DNA from: Bidens hawaiensis
Taxonomy: Eukaryota > Streptophyta > Magnoliopsida > Asterales > Asteraceae
NCBI GenBank assembly: GCA_021521415.1
Contig: JAIQDT010014665.1
Location: 57,501-121,500, forward strand
DNA: 64,000 bases
Direction of reading: 5' to 3'
Shown here one piece after another: positions 33,111 through 46,511 of this stretch (the stretch's first letter is position 1; each line of letters starts with the position of its first letter). Made by a program: the position numbers and the translations under genes. The notes under the pieces are model-generated. The model was given only the letters and a program-made list of their open reading frames with translations, made no database searches and had not been told where the DNA came from.

Positions 33111-33984
33111 CTTAATATAAGCATATAGAAAGACATATACAATCATAATAATAATATAGAATATTAGTCCTACAGTACCATTTGCTTAAAGATTTGTACA
33201 TTTGACAGATCTTTGTTTCAACTCCTTCCACAATTCTTATCACTCCATCCGCTTAAACCCTATTGACTTCACCTTCGTCAATATCGATATCCTTGATTCA
33301 AAGTAATGTTTTGTTTTGCATCTTCGCGTGTTAATCGTACTTGGATCTGCCTAATTTTATAATTTGGTGGGTGGTTTCCTCTTCGTCAGTGAACATGGCT
33401 ATTGATAGAATCCTTTGATGATCGGTCTGTCATTAATGGCTGTTGGTAATTTGATTTCTAATAGATTGCCACCGAACATGAGCAGGGGATTATTAAGGGC
33501 CGACAGGAGTATCTACGACCCCCACCACATTTGCATATTTGTCCACAAATTTACTTTATGATAGATAGATTATAAGTGTGTAGATTTTTTTTCAATAATT
33601 ATTATACAAAAGGTAAATAATAGAGTGTATGTTATTATCTACGTGACTACATGTATAAGGCGTAATAAATTACGCTTTATATGATTGTTTTTCATAAATT
33701 TTTTGTGCCATCTCAAGTATGCTCTTTGATTATGTGCTTTGACTTTAACTTTCTTAAGAATGTTAGAGCTAACTCCAATGTCATATTTAGTTCTGATTTA
33801 AAATTCTGAACTAAATAAATGTCTATTGAATGTGATGTTCAGTTTAAAATATATCCATAAAATTAAATGAAAGCAAACATGATAAGTAGACCCAATGTAA
33901 TTACTTTTCAATTTTCATTTAATTTTGAAACTAATTTCAACCTACAACTTTAGTTATATTTCTTTTTGAATTAAAAAATATTTT
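33111..33984. other. Intergenic DNA
   Basis: No gene recognised. From about 33760 a stretch starting GAGCTAACTCCAATG has MITE-like style but I could not pair its ends. Confidence 0.35.
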
Positions 33985-34080
33985 TTTATTTTGGGGAGAA
34001 ATAAGAAAGATTGAGATGGAGGTTGGTTATAGAATAATTCTGTCGGACCCATTAAAATTCCATCGGATCAGAGACGGTAC
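33985..34080. repeat. Fragment of the 4698-5648 MULE-type family
   Basis: GAAATAAGAAAGATTGAGATGGAGG ... GTTGGTTATAGA ... GTCGGACCCATTAAAATTCCATCGGATC matches the interior of the element at about 5352-5460 in the same order, with substitutions. Termini are absent. Confidence 0.6.
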
Positions 34081-35914
34081 AAATGTGAGGTTGTGAGCTC
34101 AAATCTACATTTGGAATTTGATGTTAAATAATAATAATAATAATACACAAATAAAATAAAATTTAAAACTAAAGCTTCCCTAAAAGCCCAACTTTGTTAC
34201 GGGCCTTCGGCTTCCAAAAAGTTAATTAGTTACCTGGGCCATGACCTCATGTTTATTAGCTAAAAACCCTACATAAATAGAATTCTATAAAAATATAAAA
34301 GCATCCGAACTTCAATGAATACGATCTTGACAATTTACTCAAAGTTTACTCGTACTAAGTTTAACTCATCGGGCTTCAATTTCTGGAATTTCATCTCCTT
34401 TCTCAAGTAACTTCTTAATGTTTAAATCCATAACGAAACAAAATAAACCAGTGTTAGTGTTACTGGTATGGGTAAACTGTGTCCCATACATGACTCAATA
34501 CTTGTGGGGTATGTGTCAAGTGATTACCCGTTTGGTCATGTATCACCTATTTTCGTACTCATCTCATATCCATTAAATTTTTATAACTAATCACGTACAT
34601 ACCTGAATACATGTCCCATTACTCGTCTCAAATGTTTCGGGTCTGCACAATGGGTACGGATTATATCATTGTAAACCTATGTTAGCTCTCAAAGGGGTTT
34701 TCATAAACCTGTATATACTATGTTTGCGTTCTATTTTGTAATGTTTTCGAGTTATAACCTTACTTATTAACATAGCATTCAATGTCACATACTCCACTGA
34801 TCTCACACCTAGGTGTTTCTATATCTTAAGTGAATGCGTTCGTGGACTTATCATTGTAAAAGTCGGGTCTAGGCGAGGATTGATCAATAGGCGCCTCTAG
34901 GCTGATGAATTTTAGTTTGCCAGTCCCATTAATTGGTAGTCGTGTAGTAAGGAAATATCGGACATTTTTTTAAAACCTTTTCTATTTTACTTTTTAAATT
35001 TTTGGAAGGTAATTAGACATTGGTTTTAACCTGATGACCTTAGTTATTGATTTTTTTCATTGATTATTATGTTTACGTTTAATTGTTTATGTTTAAACTA
35101 TACTATGTGAACTTTAAAGTATTTATGTGACCTTTTGTAAGTATTTTTTTATTCAAAATTACATATAAAAATTCCAATCCAATTAATCGTCACCGCTTGA
35201 CTAGCGCCTAGTGAGTTTTACAACCATGTGTATCTGAAATATAAGTACTTCTCGGTCCCGGTTGAATACAAAAGCTGAGAATAATGTGCATTATGGATCA
35301 AGCTCGTGTAATTGTTTACTTTGTACATGTTTATGATATGACTTGTTAACCACAACCGTAATATTCGTAAATCATTTTCTCAATATTTGTACATTACGAA
35401 ATCTTTCGTAAGGTAGTATAAATATGTTTTCACTAAAAAAATTGGAATCATGTTTGTTATTAAAATCTTTAATTGTGTGTCTGAAATAGTATTCTTTTAA
35501 TTTAGATTTTGTAAGGGATTAATGTTAAAAAGTTACAAAACAAGGTTTTGGTTCTTACGATTAACAACTTCCTGCCGAAAGTTCTTACCAAACTGGGGTA
35601 GTGTTACCGAAGCTTTAAAAATACCACCGTTGTTCAAACAGACGCAAAGATAAAAAATAACGATGAAGACAATATTTGTATTCGTTATGCAATTCTTTGT
35701 TTACTTTACGCTTTCTTAGATCATGTATTTTGTTCTAATTGATCTTGGTCAAACTCCAGATTAACTTGTTTAGGACTTCTGTTGAATCTAGGGGTGAAAC
35801 CAGTGGAGGGTCAAAAGCATCCTTTAACCATCCGGTGACCAGGATATGTCAATTTTATATATGTATAAAGGTCGAGTTTTTCTAAAGAAAACTTTAGTTG
35901 GATCCCTTAGTTAT
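34081..35914. other. AT-rich intergenic DNA
   Basis: About 1.8 kb without any gene, element end or RNA gene that I could support. Confidence 0.4.
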
Positions 35915-36010
35915 GTTTTTTTTTAATAACCATTAATATCATAGAAACATCCAAACGATTTACAATGAAGTGGCAGGTAAGCGGACAACAAGCTGCGCCG
36001 CAACCCCCAA
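35915..36010 (-). pseudogene. Retroposon 3' end (minus copy)
   Basis: On the minus strand GTTGCGGCGCAGCTTGTTGTCCGCTTACCTGCC is the counterpart of GTGGCGGCGTAGCTTGTTGCCCGCGTACCTGCC at 17949-17981, followed by a similar 3' untranslated tail ending in an A run. Confidence 0.6.
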
Positions 36011-36159
36011 TGGTCAAAAGAATATAGAACATGTCGATGATCCCCTGAGTAAAAAATTCTGGTTCTGTCACTAGTCGCATCAAACAATTAACACAATTAG
36101 TAAACTAAAGAACAAGTGCCTTTCAAGAAAAAAAAATAAAAAGTAAGAAACAAGTATAC

Positions 36160-36610
36160 TTGATCCATTTATTGTTCTTGATCAATACATGGATTGATCT
36201 ACTGGTCCTTGTTCAGAATGTGCTTTTTATACATGGCCCGGCTTTTTATACATGGCCTGGTGTTCAGAGTTCGATAAGAAATTATCTTCATATCTCAAAG
36301 ATGGATCAACAAGTGAGCCACCAAGATTTGTTCATACTGAGTTTACGATATAGAAGAGAATTAGAGAATGATGGTTCACTTTCTCAACATCCTAATTGAA
36401 GGGCAACCTCAAATGATTTAGTTAAATTGGCAATCAGCAAGGCTCTTGTTAAGAATTGGTCCAAATCTTCTAATGGTTTTCGAAATATGTTAAATGCTCG
36501 AGTTCAAAGCCGAATTAAGTTTGGCATCGGATATATTGTCACTGAACAAATACTAATTGCACTTAGCACCAACCAAGGTAACGAAAGTTGGTTATGTGCC
36601 TGAACGTACA
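36160..36610 (+). other. Possible coding relic of unknown type
   Basis: One frame (36160-36399) and a second (about 36417-36603, reading DLVKLAISKALVKNWSKSS onward to a stop at 36601) are open but carry no domain I can name. Composition is somewhat less AT-rich than the flanks. It may be a decayed retrotransposon gag or nothing. Confidence 0.25.
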
Positions 36611-37538
36611 ACTCCAAATGTTGTACAATCTAAAATTAATGAAACTATACGAATTGCATTTAACGGTTTACTTTTTAATATTTAGAACTATACACTATTA
36701 TAACATTTGTTTTGTTATCCAACAAGGTTCATCACGCCATGCATAGTAATTTTTGGCTCGTAAGACTAAAAACATTGTTTTTTAATTTAGTAGGATTGAT
36801 TTTGCTATCCAAAATGGGGTTATGGCGTAACTTATTGACCGTTTACCTGTCACTCTATTGTAATCGTTTATGGTGACATGTTTTCTCAAGTTTATGAAAT
36901 TTAAAAGTTATATACATTAGTTTAATATAATTCCGTAGAATAAACTTTTAAATCAATAAACAATGCAATAGAGCTGACCTATCTTTATATGTGTGTTTTA
37001 ACGTCTAAATAGGATTAATAAAGTTATATTGAGTGATTCAAAATCTCAAGATTCAAGATACACATTCTATTTTGGTTAATTATATATTTTTTTGTAACTC
37101 CTTGGTAACGGGGAAGTCACTCGTGGTTTTGCAAAGGGCCAATACACAACCCCAAATGTTGTACAATCTTAAATTAATGAAACTATAAGGAATTGCATAT
37201 TTACATTACATATCCATACTTTACAAATTAATATCAAAAATATTATTTAACCAAAATACAGAAATGGGCAGACATGGGAGAATCATGCACAAAATAAATA
37301 ATACAAAAAATTATTTAACCAAAATTTTATTTGTAGCTATTATTTTGTATGGACTATCGTACACTATGTCTATCACACAAAAGTTTCCCGTCAGCTAGCA
37401 AACAATTGAAAACCATGTAACGTAATCTTGTCGGTAAAACCATAGGTGTTTGAAAATTTTATTATTACTATTTTTGGGGATTTTGTTGGTAGTTGGATCC
37501 ATCAGTAATTAACAAAGAATTGATGATTTGTCGTCACT
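36611..37538. other. AT-rich intergenic DNA
   Basis: Two short segments (about 36620-36650 and 37150-37195) share ATGTTGTACAATCTxAAATTAATGAAACTATAxGxATTGCAT, a local direct repeat about 530 bases apart. Otherwise nothing recognised. Confidence 0.4.
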
Positions 37539-37541
37539 AAG

Positions 37542-37856
37542 AGCATTCTGAAATCTCAACCCATTTCCTATATAATTTCGAGGAAAGTTTGTAAATTCTA
37601 GGGTGAGGTTTTGAGTGGTTGTGAGTGTAAATTATAGGGTGAGGAGAGAAAATGAGTGATTTTTTGTAAATTTGGGAAAACTTTGTTTGTCCATATTTAT
37701 TTTTTAATATTTGTTGAATTGATTGTGAGTAGTTGAGAGAGAAAACTGTAATGATAAAGGTATAAAGTAATATCATTTAATTGAACATAAAAGAAAAATG
37801 TAGTGTTTTGTAGTGTAATTATAAAGATGGGGATAGAGATCCGAATGAGAATGCTC
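37542..37856. mobile_element. MITE with TAA target duplication (PIF/Harbinger-like)
   Basis: Ends GAGCATTCTGAAATCTC and, complemented, GAGCATTCTCATTCGGATCTC, flanked by TAA on both sides (37539-37541, 37857-37859). The 3-bp TWA duplication suggests PIF/Harbinger. The ORF inside (37537-37776, -) is spurious. Confidence 0.75.
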
Positions 37857-37859
37857 TAA

Positions 37860-38104
37860 TACTCAATTTTTAGTAGCGTTGCATTGCAAGTTTATCTACC
37901 TTATGAATGTTATTTATTAAGTTGTTCTAAATTTGATTTCATGTGACATACATTATAAGAAAATTAAGAAAAGCTTTTGGGAAATGGCATTTTACACAAT
38001 TCAAAGAATTTATCTGTACTAATAACCCAATTTTTCCAATATAAGGACAATAAAATAGAATTATAAACACTTATAAGTTATAACCTATGGACTTACAAAC
38101 AAAT
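37860..38104. other. Spacer
   Basis: No feature recognised. Confidence 0.4.
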
Positions 38105-38275
38105 AAACAGTGACAAAGCTTAGATAAAAACGTGAGGGGGGGGGTCAAAATTTTCAGGCTAAAAGGGTAGATTTACATTTCGTATAAAAATTTTCAAACG
38201 AAAAGGATTATATTTAAACTAGTGAGTAAAATAAGGAAGAAAGGGGGGGGGGGGGGGGTGGGCTCTTAATAAGCT
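38105..38275. repeat. Dispersed repeat with AAATTTTCxxxCGAAAAGGxTA unit, single-unit copy
   Basis: Contains GGGTCAAAATTTTCAGGCTAAAAGGGTAGATTTACATTTCGTATAAAAATTTTCAAACG in one unit, with a 9-base and a 16-base G run. The same unit occurs in three tandem copies at 41254-41565 and once at 52738-52850. Confidence 0.65.
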
Positions 38276-38338
38276 ACACCCTTGCAAATAAACTATGATT
38301 AAATATTTAAAATCTTCAGACTACACCCGTGTTAGATT

Positions 38339-38731
38339 CAGGGCCGGCTTTGAAAAGACGAAAAACTTTTTGGGCCAAAGGCAAACTTTTTTTGGGTCTT
38401 AAGTAAAAGAAACATTTTGTTGGGTTTAAACAATTTAATTATAAATATGCTTATTTGATTATGATTTAAGTTGTGTAAAAACTTTTGTATAAAAATAATC
38501 TTAAAAATTGTCTCAAATAAGACTAGAACCCACAACTTTTTTGTTAGATATCATACCCCTTTACCATTAGACCAAGTTAGTGTTTATGTAATTGTGTTGA
38601 AACATTGATTATACACATGTTTTTGATAAAAATACATATAACTTTTTTTTTTGAAAAAAAAAATTTCGGGCTTAGCGAGGTGTCGGGCCTATAGCCGTCG
38701 ACTACCCTGCCATGCCTCAAAGACGGCCCTG
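38339..38731. mobile_element. hAT MITE with 8-bp TSD
   Basis: A 393-bp element. Left end CAGGGCCGGCTTTGA, complemented right end CAGGGCCGTCTTTGAGG, perfect 8-bp TSD GTTAGATT (38331-38338, 38732-38739). No transposase. A tRNA-like segment lies inside on the minus strand. Confidence 0.88.
38521..38580 (-). repeat. tRNA-promoter-like (SINE-like) segment inside the hAT MITE
   Basis: Minus strand: TTGGTCTAATGGTAAAGGG resembles a pol III A box (TGGTCTAATGG) and, 40 bases on, GTGGGTTCTAGTC resembles a B box (GGTTCGANTCC with changes). It cannot be a tRNA gene because the arms do not fold into a cloverleaf that I can see. Confidence 0.45.
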
Positions 38732-38739
38732 GTTAGATT

Positions 38740-39600
38740 TGAATTTGATACATCGAAATTATTTAAAAAGAATTAAAATTTTATAAAATGGAGTCATTGG
38801 GTTGATGAATATTCATGATGCATGTTGATTAATTCAATATCAGATGCTATCATTTCAATAAAATCCTAGGAAATACCGAAGCTACTATGTTTCATGAGAG
38901 CCAATAACGTTGATTCAATGCCACCTAGGCATTGTACAACTTCATCATCATAGGTTTCTTTTAGGGTTCTTGGAACATAGTACAAATCTCTTCAAACAAT
39001 CGCATCAGGGTTTAATTAGCATTATCTTTACATTGTAACGTTTATTTACACGAGAAACTATAGGACTTGTATATTGTAATCTAGCTAAAAAGTAGGATGT
39101 GTGAATTATTGTACTAATTTAGTATATGGGTATACGCTTTTTGCAGGGCGTGTTCTAATAACAAATTCCGAGCAACATCGATCGCAGTAGTGGATCCTGA
39201 ATCTCTCAACAGCAGGACAAATACTAGTAATAAAACAACTTGTTTCAAATAAATTATGTTAAATCGTAGAAAAAAGAATTCAAACTCCCTAAATTATTAC
39301 ATATAGACGACAATGATTGTAAATTCAAACTCCAAATATTATCATATCATATGATGAATAAAATGTGACTAAAGCACAAACTTAAAAAAATAATAATAAT
39401 AATTAAAACACAAATAACACATCTTAATTCTCCTACGATCATGTGTTATGGTTTAGGTGAGTGGGCATACTAGCCCATTCCAGGTGGACTCATAACACCC
39501 GCTACACTTGGGGCGTCCAAGGGCGTGAGAAGGGTAAGTGTGAATTGGGTCACACGTTGGGTCACAATTTTTAACTGTTGGATGCTTTTGAAAATAAGCC
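38740..39600. other. Intergenic DNA
   Basis: No gene recognised. 39480-39600 is less AT-rich and may be the decayed 5' part of the retroposon that follows. Confidence 0.35.
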
Positions 39601-39720
39601 AAACAATTATTTACAATTCAGAAAGGGGTGGCGGCGCAGCTTGTTGCCCGCCTACCTGCTATGTTGATGTAATATCTATGTTTCTTATTAAATATATAAT
39701 ATAAATTTTATTTTGTTTTA
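39601..39720 (+). pseudogene. Retroposon 3' end (plus copy)
   Basis: The frame reads IQKGVAAQLVARLPAMLM-stop, followed by ATGTTTCTTATTAAATATATAAT and an A-rich stretch. This is the least damaged of the three tails in the window: the Gln codon that is TAG at about 17955 is intact here. Confidence 0.65.
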
Positions 39721-39821
39721 AAAAAATTAATAAATTAAGTGTAAAAGTATAAATACCAATCAAGCCAATTTATTTTCTTCACATATCTACGACACTATAT
39801 ATTCTAAAACAATATTAAAAA

Positions 39822-40612
39822 ATGGATATATCATCTTCGGATTCATCTGAGGAAGACAAGCTATTGATGGAGGCTTCTCTAGTCACAATCTGATGTATTA
39901 ACATCGTGTTGAAAGTTCACATGCGCACACAAGAGGATGTTGGAGTTGATTGGGATCGTGCGACTGTTAATGAGCGTCATGTACGATACTATTTTGTGAC
40001 AACCCCATATATTATTAAAAAGTTTTAAACATCGTTTTTTGCATGAGTAGACACTATTCATTCAAATAGTTGCCACTTTAATTACAACGGGTGCATATAT
40101 ATCCATTTTTCTCAAAAGAGGTCGAACGTTTTGAGTTATTGTCAATTACGACACTTCATGCAATGAGCATTTGAAAATGTTGAGAAAACAATCACGATAC
40201 TATACACAATTTTTTGAAGCTATTATTTATTTTTGTTACAATTATTAATATTTAGTTTTTGACAGTATTAATTGCATACGCTAGGAGTGGTCGAACTATC
40301 TCATGGCCTGGCCATAATGCTTGTAGTCGTGGCAACATATGATGATGATCTTTGGATCTACCATGAGTTCTTTGGTCTTTCCCCGATCCAACAATGATAA
40401 ATGTTATGGATCCAGTACGGGTATTATTAGTAAACTGGCGTCATTTATCCAAAGTATGTCACCATCATGAACATGCATTTGCGGTTATGAAAAAACAAAA
40501 GTGGGCTATCTAATATGGCTCGAATGTGGTTAAAAGAAATGATAATGAATGTAATCTACACTTCTTTGATCTCACATAATACGATTTTGGAGGACAAAAG
40601 GAAATCAAATTT
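39822..40612 (+). pseudogene. PIF/Harbinger transposase (HARBI1/ALP1-like) relic
   Basis: Starts ATG with MDISSSDSSEEDKLL, the usual acidic/Ser-rich head of plant HARBI1-like transposases. After many stops and frame changes the pattern reappears: VATYDDDLWIYHEFFGLSP (compare the LWIWHAFFG block around the catalytic DDE core), IYPKYVTIMN (compare GIYPxWxTF) and NTILEDKR at the end (compare HNMIVEDER). It is shorter than a whole transposase (about 400 aa) with large losses. It is clearly dead. The recognition rests on remembered family blocks. Confidence 0.65.
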
Positions 40613-41164
40613 TCAAAACTATGAAGGTGATGTCCACGTGCGGATTTGAAGTTGAACATATTTGGAAGTTTTATCCACATGGCTATGATTAATTTCATGT
40701 CTAGTATATTTTGTATATAAAACGTGGAAAGTTGAAAAATATGAATCACTATTATAAAATTAAATGAAATAAGAATTTGTATATTTTTTCTAGAAATAAT
40801 TTCATGTTTAGTAATGAAAGTCAGTCTATATGTTTTGTTTGTTTGTTTGTTTTCACTCTAACATACAAAAACTTAATTTCGGTTACTGTCGAGTGGGTAC
40901 AATATTAATGCATTCCATGTACTTCATTAATGACTATGAATTAAAGTAATCTATTATTTAGTTGACTGATTAACAGCATTGAAGAGCTCACATGCACGGA
41001 ACCACTCCGTCCTTAATAAACAAAACAAATGAAACACAGTTTAAAAGAATAAATAAATGAAGCTAGCTTCATTAATTTCCTGTTGAAGCTCTTTAAATAA
41101 TACGTAAAAAAATCATATAATAAAAATTGTGATTTATAACATGCATGTATATAAGACGACAACG
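40613..41164. other. AT-rich intergenic DNA
   Basis: No gene or element end recognised. Confidence 0.4.
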
Positions 41165-41600
41165 CCTTTAAACCAGTGGTGAAGTTTGGACATACATGTT
41201 GAGGGGGTCAGACTTATATTTATAAAAAAAATGCATAAGCTAGAGGGGGTGGGCTCAAATTTCGGTCGGAAACAGGTAAATTTATACTATGTATAAAAAT
41301 TTTCGCACGAAAAAAGATAAATTTACACTACCGAGCGAAAAAATGAAGGAGTCGAGCTCAAAATTTCGATCGGAAACGGGTAAATTTACACTATGTATAC
41401 AAATTTTCAGCTGAAAAGGGATAAATTTACACTATCGAGCGAAAAATCGGAGGGGGCGGACTCAAAATTTTGGTCAGAAACGGGTAAAATTACACTATGT
41501 ATAAAAAATTTCGACTGTAAAAAGATAAATTTACACTAACGAACGAAAAAACGGAAGGGGCTGGGGCCACACCTGGCCCCAACTAATCTTCGCCCATGCT
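41165..41600. repeat. Tandem array, three units of about 102-105 bp
   Basis: Units begin CTCAAATTTCGGTCGG (41254), CTCAAAATTTCGATCGG (41356) and CTCAAAATTTTGGTCAG (41461). Each contains GGTAAATTTACACTATGTATA and GATAAATTTACACTA. The array is followed by GGGGCCACACCTGGCCCC (41563-41580) and CTTCGCCCATG; the copy at 52738 is followed by the similar TTGGCCCATCAGAAACTACGCCCATG. A dispersed non-coding element with variable unit number. Confidence 0.75.
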
Positions 41601-41946
41601 TTAAACACCTAAGTTTGAGAGAAGAAGGTTTTGGCTTCAAATCCCACATATGACAAGGATTAAAAGAAATTTATCGTTAAAAAAAAAGTATATAAGACGT
41701 TTGCGGTTTGAAGATTCATTCAGTAGTCTTTAACTTACAAAGTTATAAAAGTACAAATCTATACCAATACTAGGGGCTTGTACATTCAAGAACCAATATA
41801 TTTAAAAGATTACAACTGTATAATGCATTTGTAAATATAGCAATTATGTAAATAGTTATCGTAAACAAAGCAATGCTTATGAGTTATGAGTACTCGATCT
41901 AGCTTGATCGTTACTTGGAACTCAATCGTATTATTATAAAATGAAG
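41601..41946. other. 3' flank of the WRKY gene
   Basis: Contains the presumed 3' untranslated region of the minus-strand gene. Nothing else recognised. Confidence 0.4.
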
Positions 41947-44063
<2,117 letters not shown>

Positions 44064-44114
44064 ATGAGGAACCTCTCACTTTCTCTCTCTAGAAAGCTTC
44101 TTTAGAGAAACGAA

Positions 44115-44176
44115 AGTCAATTCCCTCGTCTCAAGGGAGGTATTTAGACACACAAAGGACGATCTAACTATTGACT
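44115..44176. promoter_or_regulatory. Two W-box elements upstream of the WRKY ATG
   Basis: TTGACT occurs on the minus strand at 44115-44120 and on the plus strand at 44171-44176, about 50 and 110 bases from the ATG. W-boxes (TTGACY) are the binding sites of WRKY proteins, so auto- or cross-regulation is plausible. A six-base motif pair can occur by chance. Confidence 0.45.
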
Positions 44177-44348
44177 TTCAATAGGTTCTCCCATATTATT
44201 CCAAACAATATTTTACTTGCTTCATTAATTCTCTTATTTCTTTTTTTAATGCCAACTACACTATATAGAAGTATGTTGCGATCCGTGGTTGTTTTAAACT
44301 ATACTCAAATAATATTGGATGTGTGTGTATAATATTTATGCATACATA
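44177..44348. other. Upstream region of the WRKY gene
   Basis: AT-rich. No further element fixed. Confidence 0.35.
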
Positions 44349-44375
44349 CTAACTTTTATCCCCCTGTATTACGGG
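44349..44375 (-). mobile_element. Helitron-like 3' terminus
   Basis: On the minus strand the sequence reads CCCCGTAATACAGGGGG (hairpin), ATAAAAGTTAG, then T. This is the layout of the Helitron end at 9766 with GTTAG instead of CTAG. The element body would extend to the right, but no coding part or 5' end was found. Confidence 0.45.
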
Positions 44376-45109
44376 GTTATTTCACATTATTCGTTTCTAA
44401 TTTAATTTATTATAAGAAAGTTAATAATATACTTATGATTTTGATGATGAAAGGGTTTCACAAATAAATGAGATGTTATAACCCGGTTTAAAAGCTATAT
44501 GAGTTTGGTAACACACATGACCCATTTATTATTATTTTTTGCTATAAATTATTTCTTAATTATGAACAATATCTTTTGTTAAAACAAAATCGGATATTAA
44601 TTTTTAGTATATTCATATTTTATAGGATCTTCATATCAAATATTTGGTAAGATTAAATTTTGATTTAATGAGATGTTATAACCCGTTTTAGGGCTATCTG
44701 GGTTTGGTGAGACCCATACACGTGAATTCGGGTCAAATCCATAAAAAGACTTCATTTACAAACAAAACAATCCGGTGGCTTGAGATAATGTAGGAAGCAA
44801 CCAGAGAGTTTTTAAAGGTTTTGTTTATATATATTTAAGATTAAGATATATAGCTAGCTAGGGTTGGTATCATTCTATATTATATATATATTACTCTATA
44901 ATTACACTATATTGTATATATAATTATACTACTTGATTCATATAGTTAGCACGTTGATTAGTTTTGTTTATATTTAATCCAAACCTACTCTATATATTAT
45001 TTTTTTTTATTGGACATGATCTTATATCAAACAAATAAAAACCACCCCATTAGACAGAGGTAGAGCATACAAAATGAATTTCAACATAACAAGTTTGGTA
45101 CATGACTAT
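44376..45109. other. AT-rich intergenic DNA
   Basis: Contains two copies of GAGATGTTATAACCCGxTTTA (about 44469 and 44669), a local direct repeat that may belong to the Helitron-like body. No gene. Confidence 0.35.
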
Positions 45110-45112
45110 TAA

Positions 45113-45377
45113 GGCTGAGTGTAGTGGGGCTCGAGTTTGGGCGAAATGGGGCGGGGGCGGGGAGTTCTTCTCGCCCTCATGTCTGTGTTGTTTGCATATA
45201 TATATTATTATTATATATATGTGTGTGTAAGATATATATATATGTATATATATATTATTATATTACTATTGTAGCCCCTACACCATTACACCCCAAAAAC
45301 AAATTTTCATCCCTTGCTGACTGGGCGCCACACGGCGCAAAACGCCCCAATTTGTAGCCCCTCCACTACGCATAGCC
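45113..45377. mobile_element. PIF/Harbinger (Tourist-like) MITE, second copy
   Basis: A 265-bp element with TSD TAA (45110-45112, 45378-45380). Left end GGCTGAGTGTAGTGGGGC, complemented right end GGCTATGCGTAGTGGAGG. The right half matches the element at 6965-7250 (TGCTGACTGGGCGCCAC, CCCAATTTGTAGC). The AT-dinucleotide centre is longer here. Confidence 0.88.
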
Positions 45378-45471
45378 TAATATAAGCTAAGAATACATTT
45401 ATTACCTTTTATTGTACTTCCACATGTTAGATCACGTCTTATACCTGCGACGGGACCTGCACAGTCCTACG

Positions 45472-45805
45472 TAGAGGTGTACAAACTGGTTTAAAACTCA
45501 AAACTGGTTTAGGTTAAAACCGGTTCAGTTTGATCAACAAAACTCAAAACCGGTTTATGATCGGTTTCTTACCATGTTACGATCGTTTTCAGTTCGGGTT
45601 TTGATCGGTTTCGGTTCAGGTTTTGACCGGTTTTGGCCGGTTTCGGTTTGGTTAACCGGTTTGGAACCGGTTTTGATGGAGAAAATTACAAACCGACGGT
45701 TTCAATTGGTTCCAAATAGGTTTCTACATAATTGGTTTCAAACCGGTTCGGTTTCGGTTCGATTTTCGGGTCGGTTTGGTTAACCCGTTTATTTACCCAC
45801 ATGTA
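45472..45805. mobile_element. Non-autonomous hAT element with CCGGTT subterminal repeats
   Basis: A 334-bp element with a perfect 8-bp TSD GTCCTACG (45464-45471, 45806-45813). Ends TAGAGGTGTACAAAC and, complemented, TACATGTGGGTAAAT. The interior is full of AACCGGTT, GGTTTCGGTT and related motifs like those of the hAT element at the left edge of the window. ORFs inside are repeat artefacts. Confidence 0.8.
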
Positions 45806-45923
45806 GTCCTACGTGGCTTCAACATAATAATATTAACACTTGAATTTAATTACTCTATCACAACGCTCACACAAATTATAATCTCTATTTATTCATCAGA
45901 ATGGATTCGAACCCATATAGCAT

Positions 45924-46226
45924 TCACAATCCTTTTCTACGGGTGTTATACCCCACATTTTGATCCTTTGGTTTCCCCAACACCAAGAATCCACTGTTAA
46001 CAACAATCACAACAATACCAAGTATCGCAAGAATTCCCACAATCACAACCCACACGTTTAGAACCCAAAAAATATCCACAAAAGATCGTAATGGAACCCA
46101 ACTGGAACCGTAAAAAAGATACAAGGAATTAAGTGGGTCGATAAAGAGGTCGTAGAAACGTCCAACAAAGAACACTAGTAAGGTTAGTAGAGGAAAATGA
46201 TTTGTCCCTATAGCTTGGGTCAGCAT
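45924..46226 (-). CDS. Possible small membrane protein, unknown
   Basis: A 100-aa frame with two hydrophobic stretches: residues about 10-28 (HFPLLTLLVFFVGRFYDLF) and about 50-86 (a long V/I/L-rich run ending VVNSGFLVLGKPKD). I do not recognise the family. It lies beside a hAT MITE and transposon relics, with no clear promoter. It may be a fragment of a gene, a real small gene or chance; codon composition looks better than the neighbouring frames. Confidence 0.3.
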   Translation of the reverse strand: MLTQAIGTNHFPLLTLLVFFVGRFYDLFIDPLNSLYLFYGSSWVPLRSFVDIFWVLNVWVVIVGILAILGIVVIVVNSGFLVLGKPKDQNVGYNTRRKGL

Positions 46227-46511
46227 ATGAAAGGGTACAAACTAAGGCATTTTAAATATTCTTTATTATTTATATCTTTATATTCTTTATAAATGTTTAT
46301 GTTTTTCAACATCTTTTAGGTAAAACACAATAAATACTATGATCTTTGGTTTGCGTCACAACAAAATTTCATGATAAGATTTAAAGTAAACTGAATCAAT
46401 AACACCATTCCCTAAACTCCACGTGGAGGGACATGAATAGGAACTACCTTAGCTTAACGGCATTTACAACGTCTTCAACAATCGAATGAGTGGTTATAGC
46501 GACACGACGTT

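Noticed and set aside
2581..38255. Several poly-G/poly-C runs (2581, 23587, 25080, 38238) considered as G-quadruplex sites
   Set aside because: They are simple homopolymers in transposon relics; their lengths are also prone to sequencing error, so no functional claim is made.
38521..38580. tRNA gene on the minus strand
   Set aside because: Box A/B-like motifs exist but no acceptor stem or anticodon arm could be paired; treated as a SINE-like segment.
41165..41600. Three regularly spaced repeats that could suggest a CRISPR-like array
   Set aside because: Units are contiguous diverged tandem copies without unique spacers, in plant DNA, and the unit recurs elsewhere as a dispersed repeat.
45574..45783. 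69-aa ORF with FGSGFDRF-type repeats
   Set aside because: Product of GGTTTCGGTT repeats in a small hAT element with a perfect TSD.
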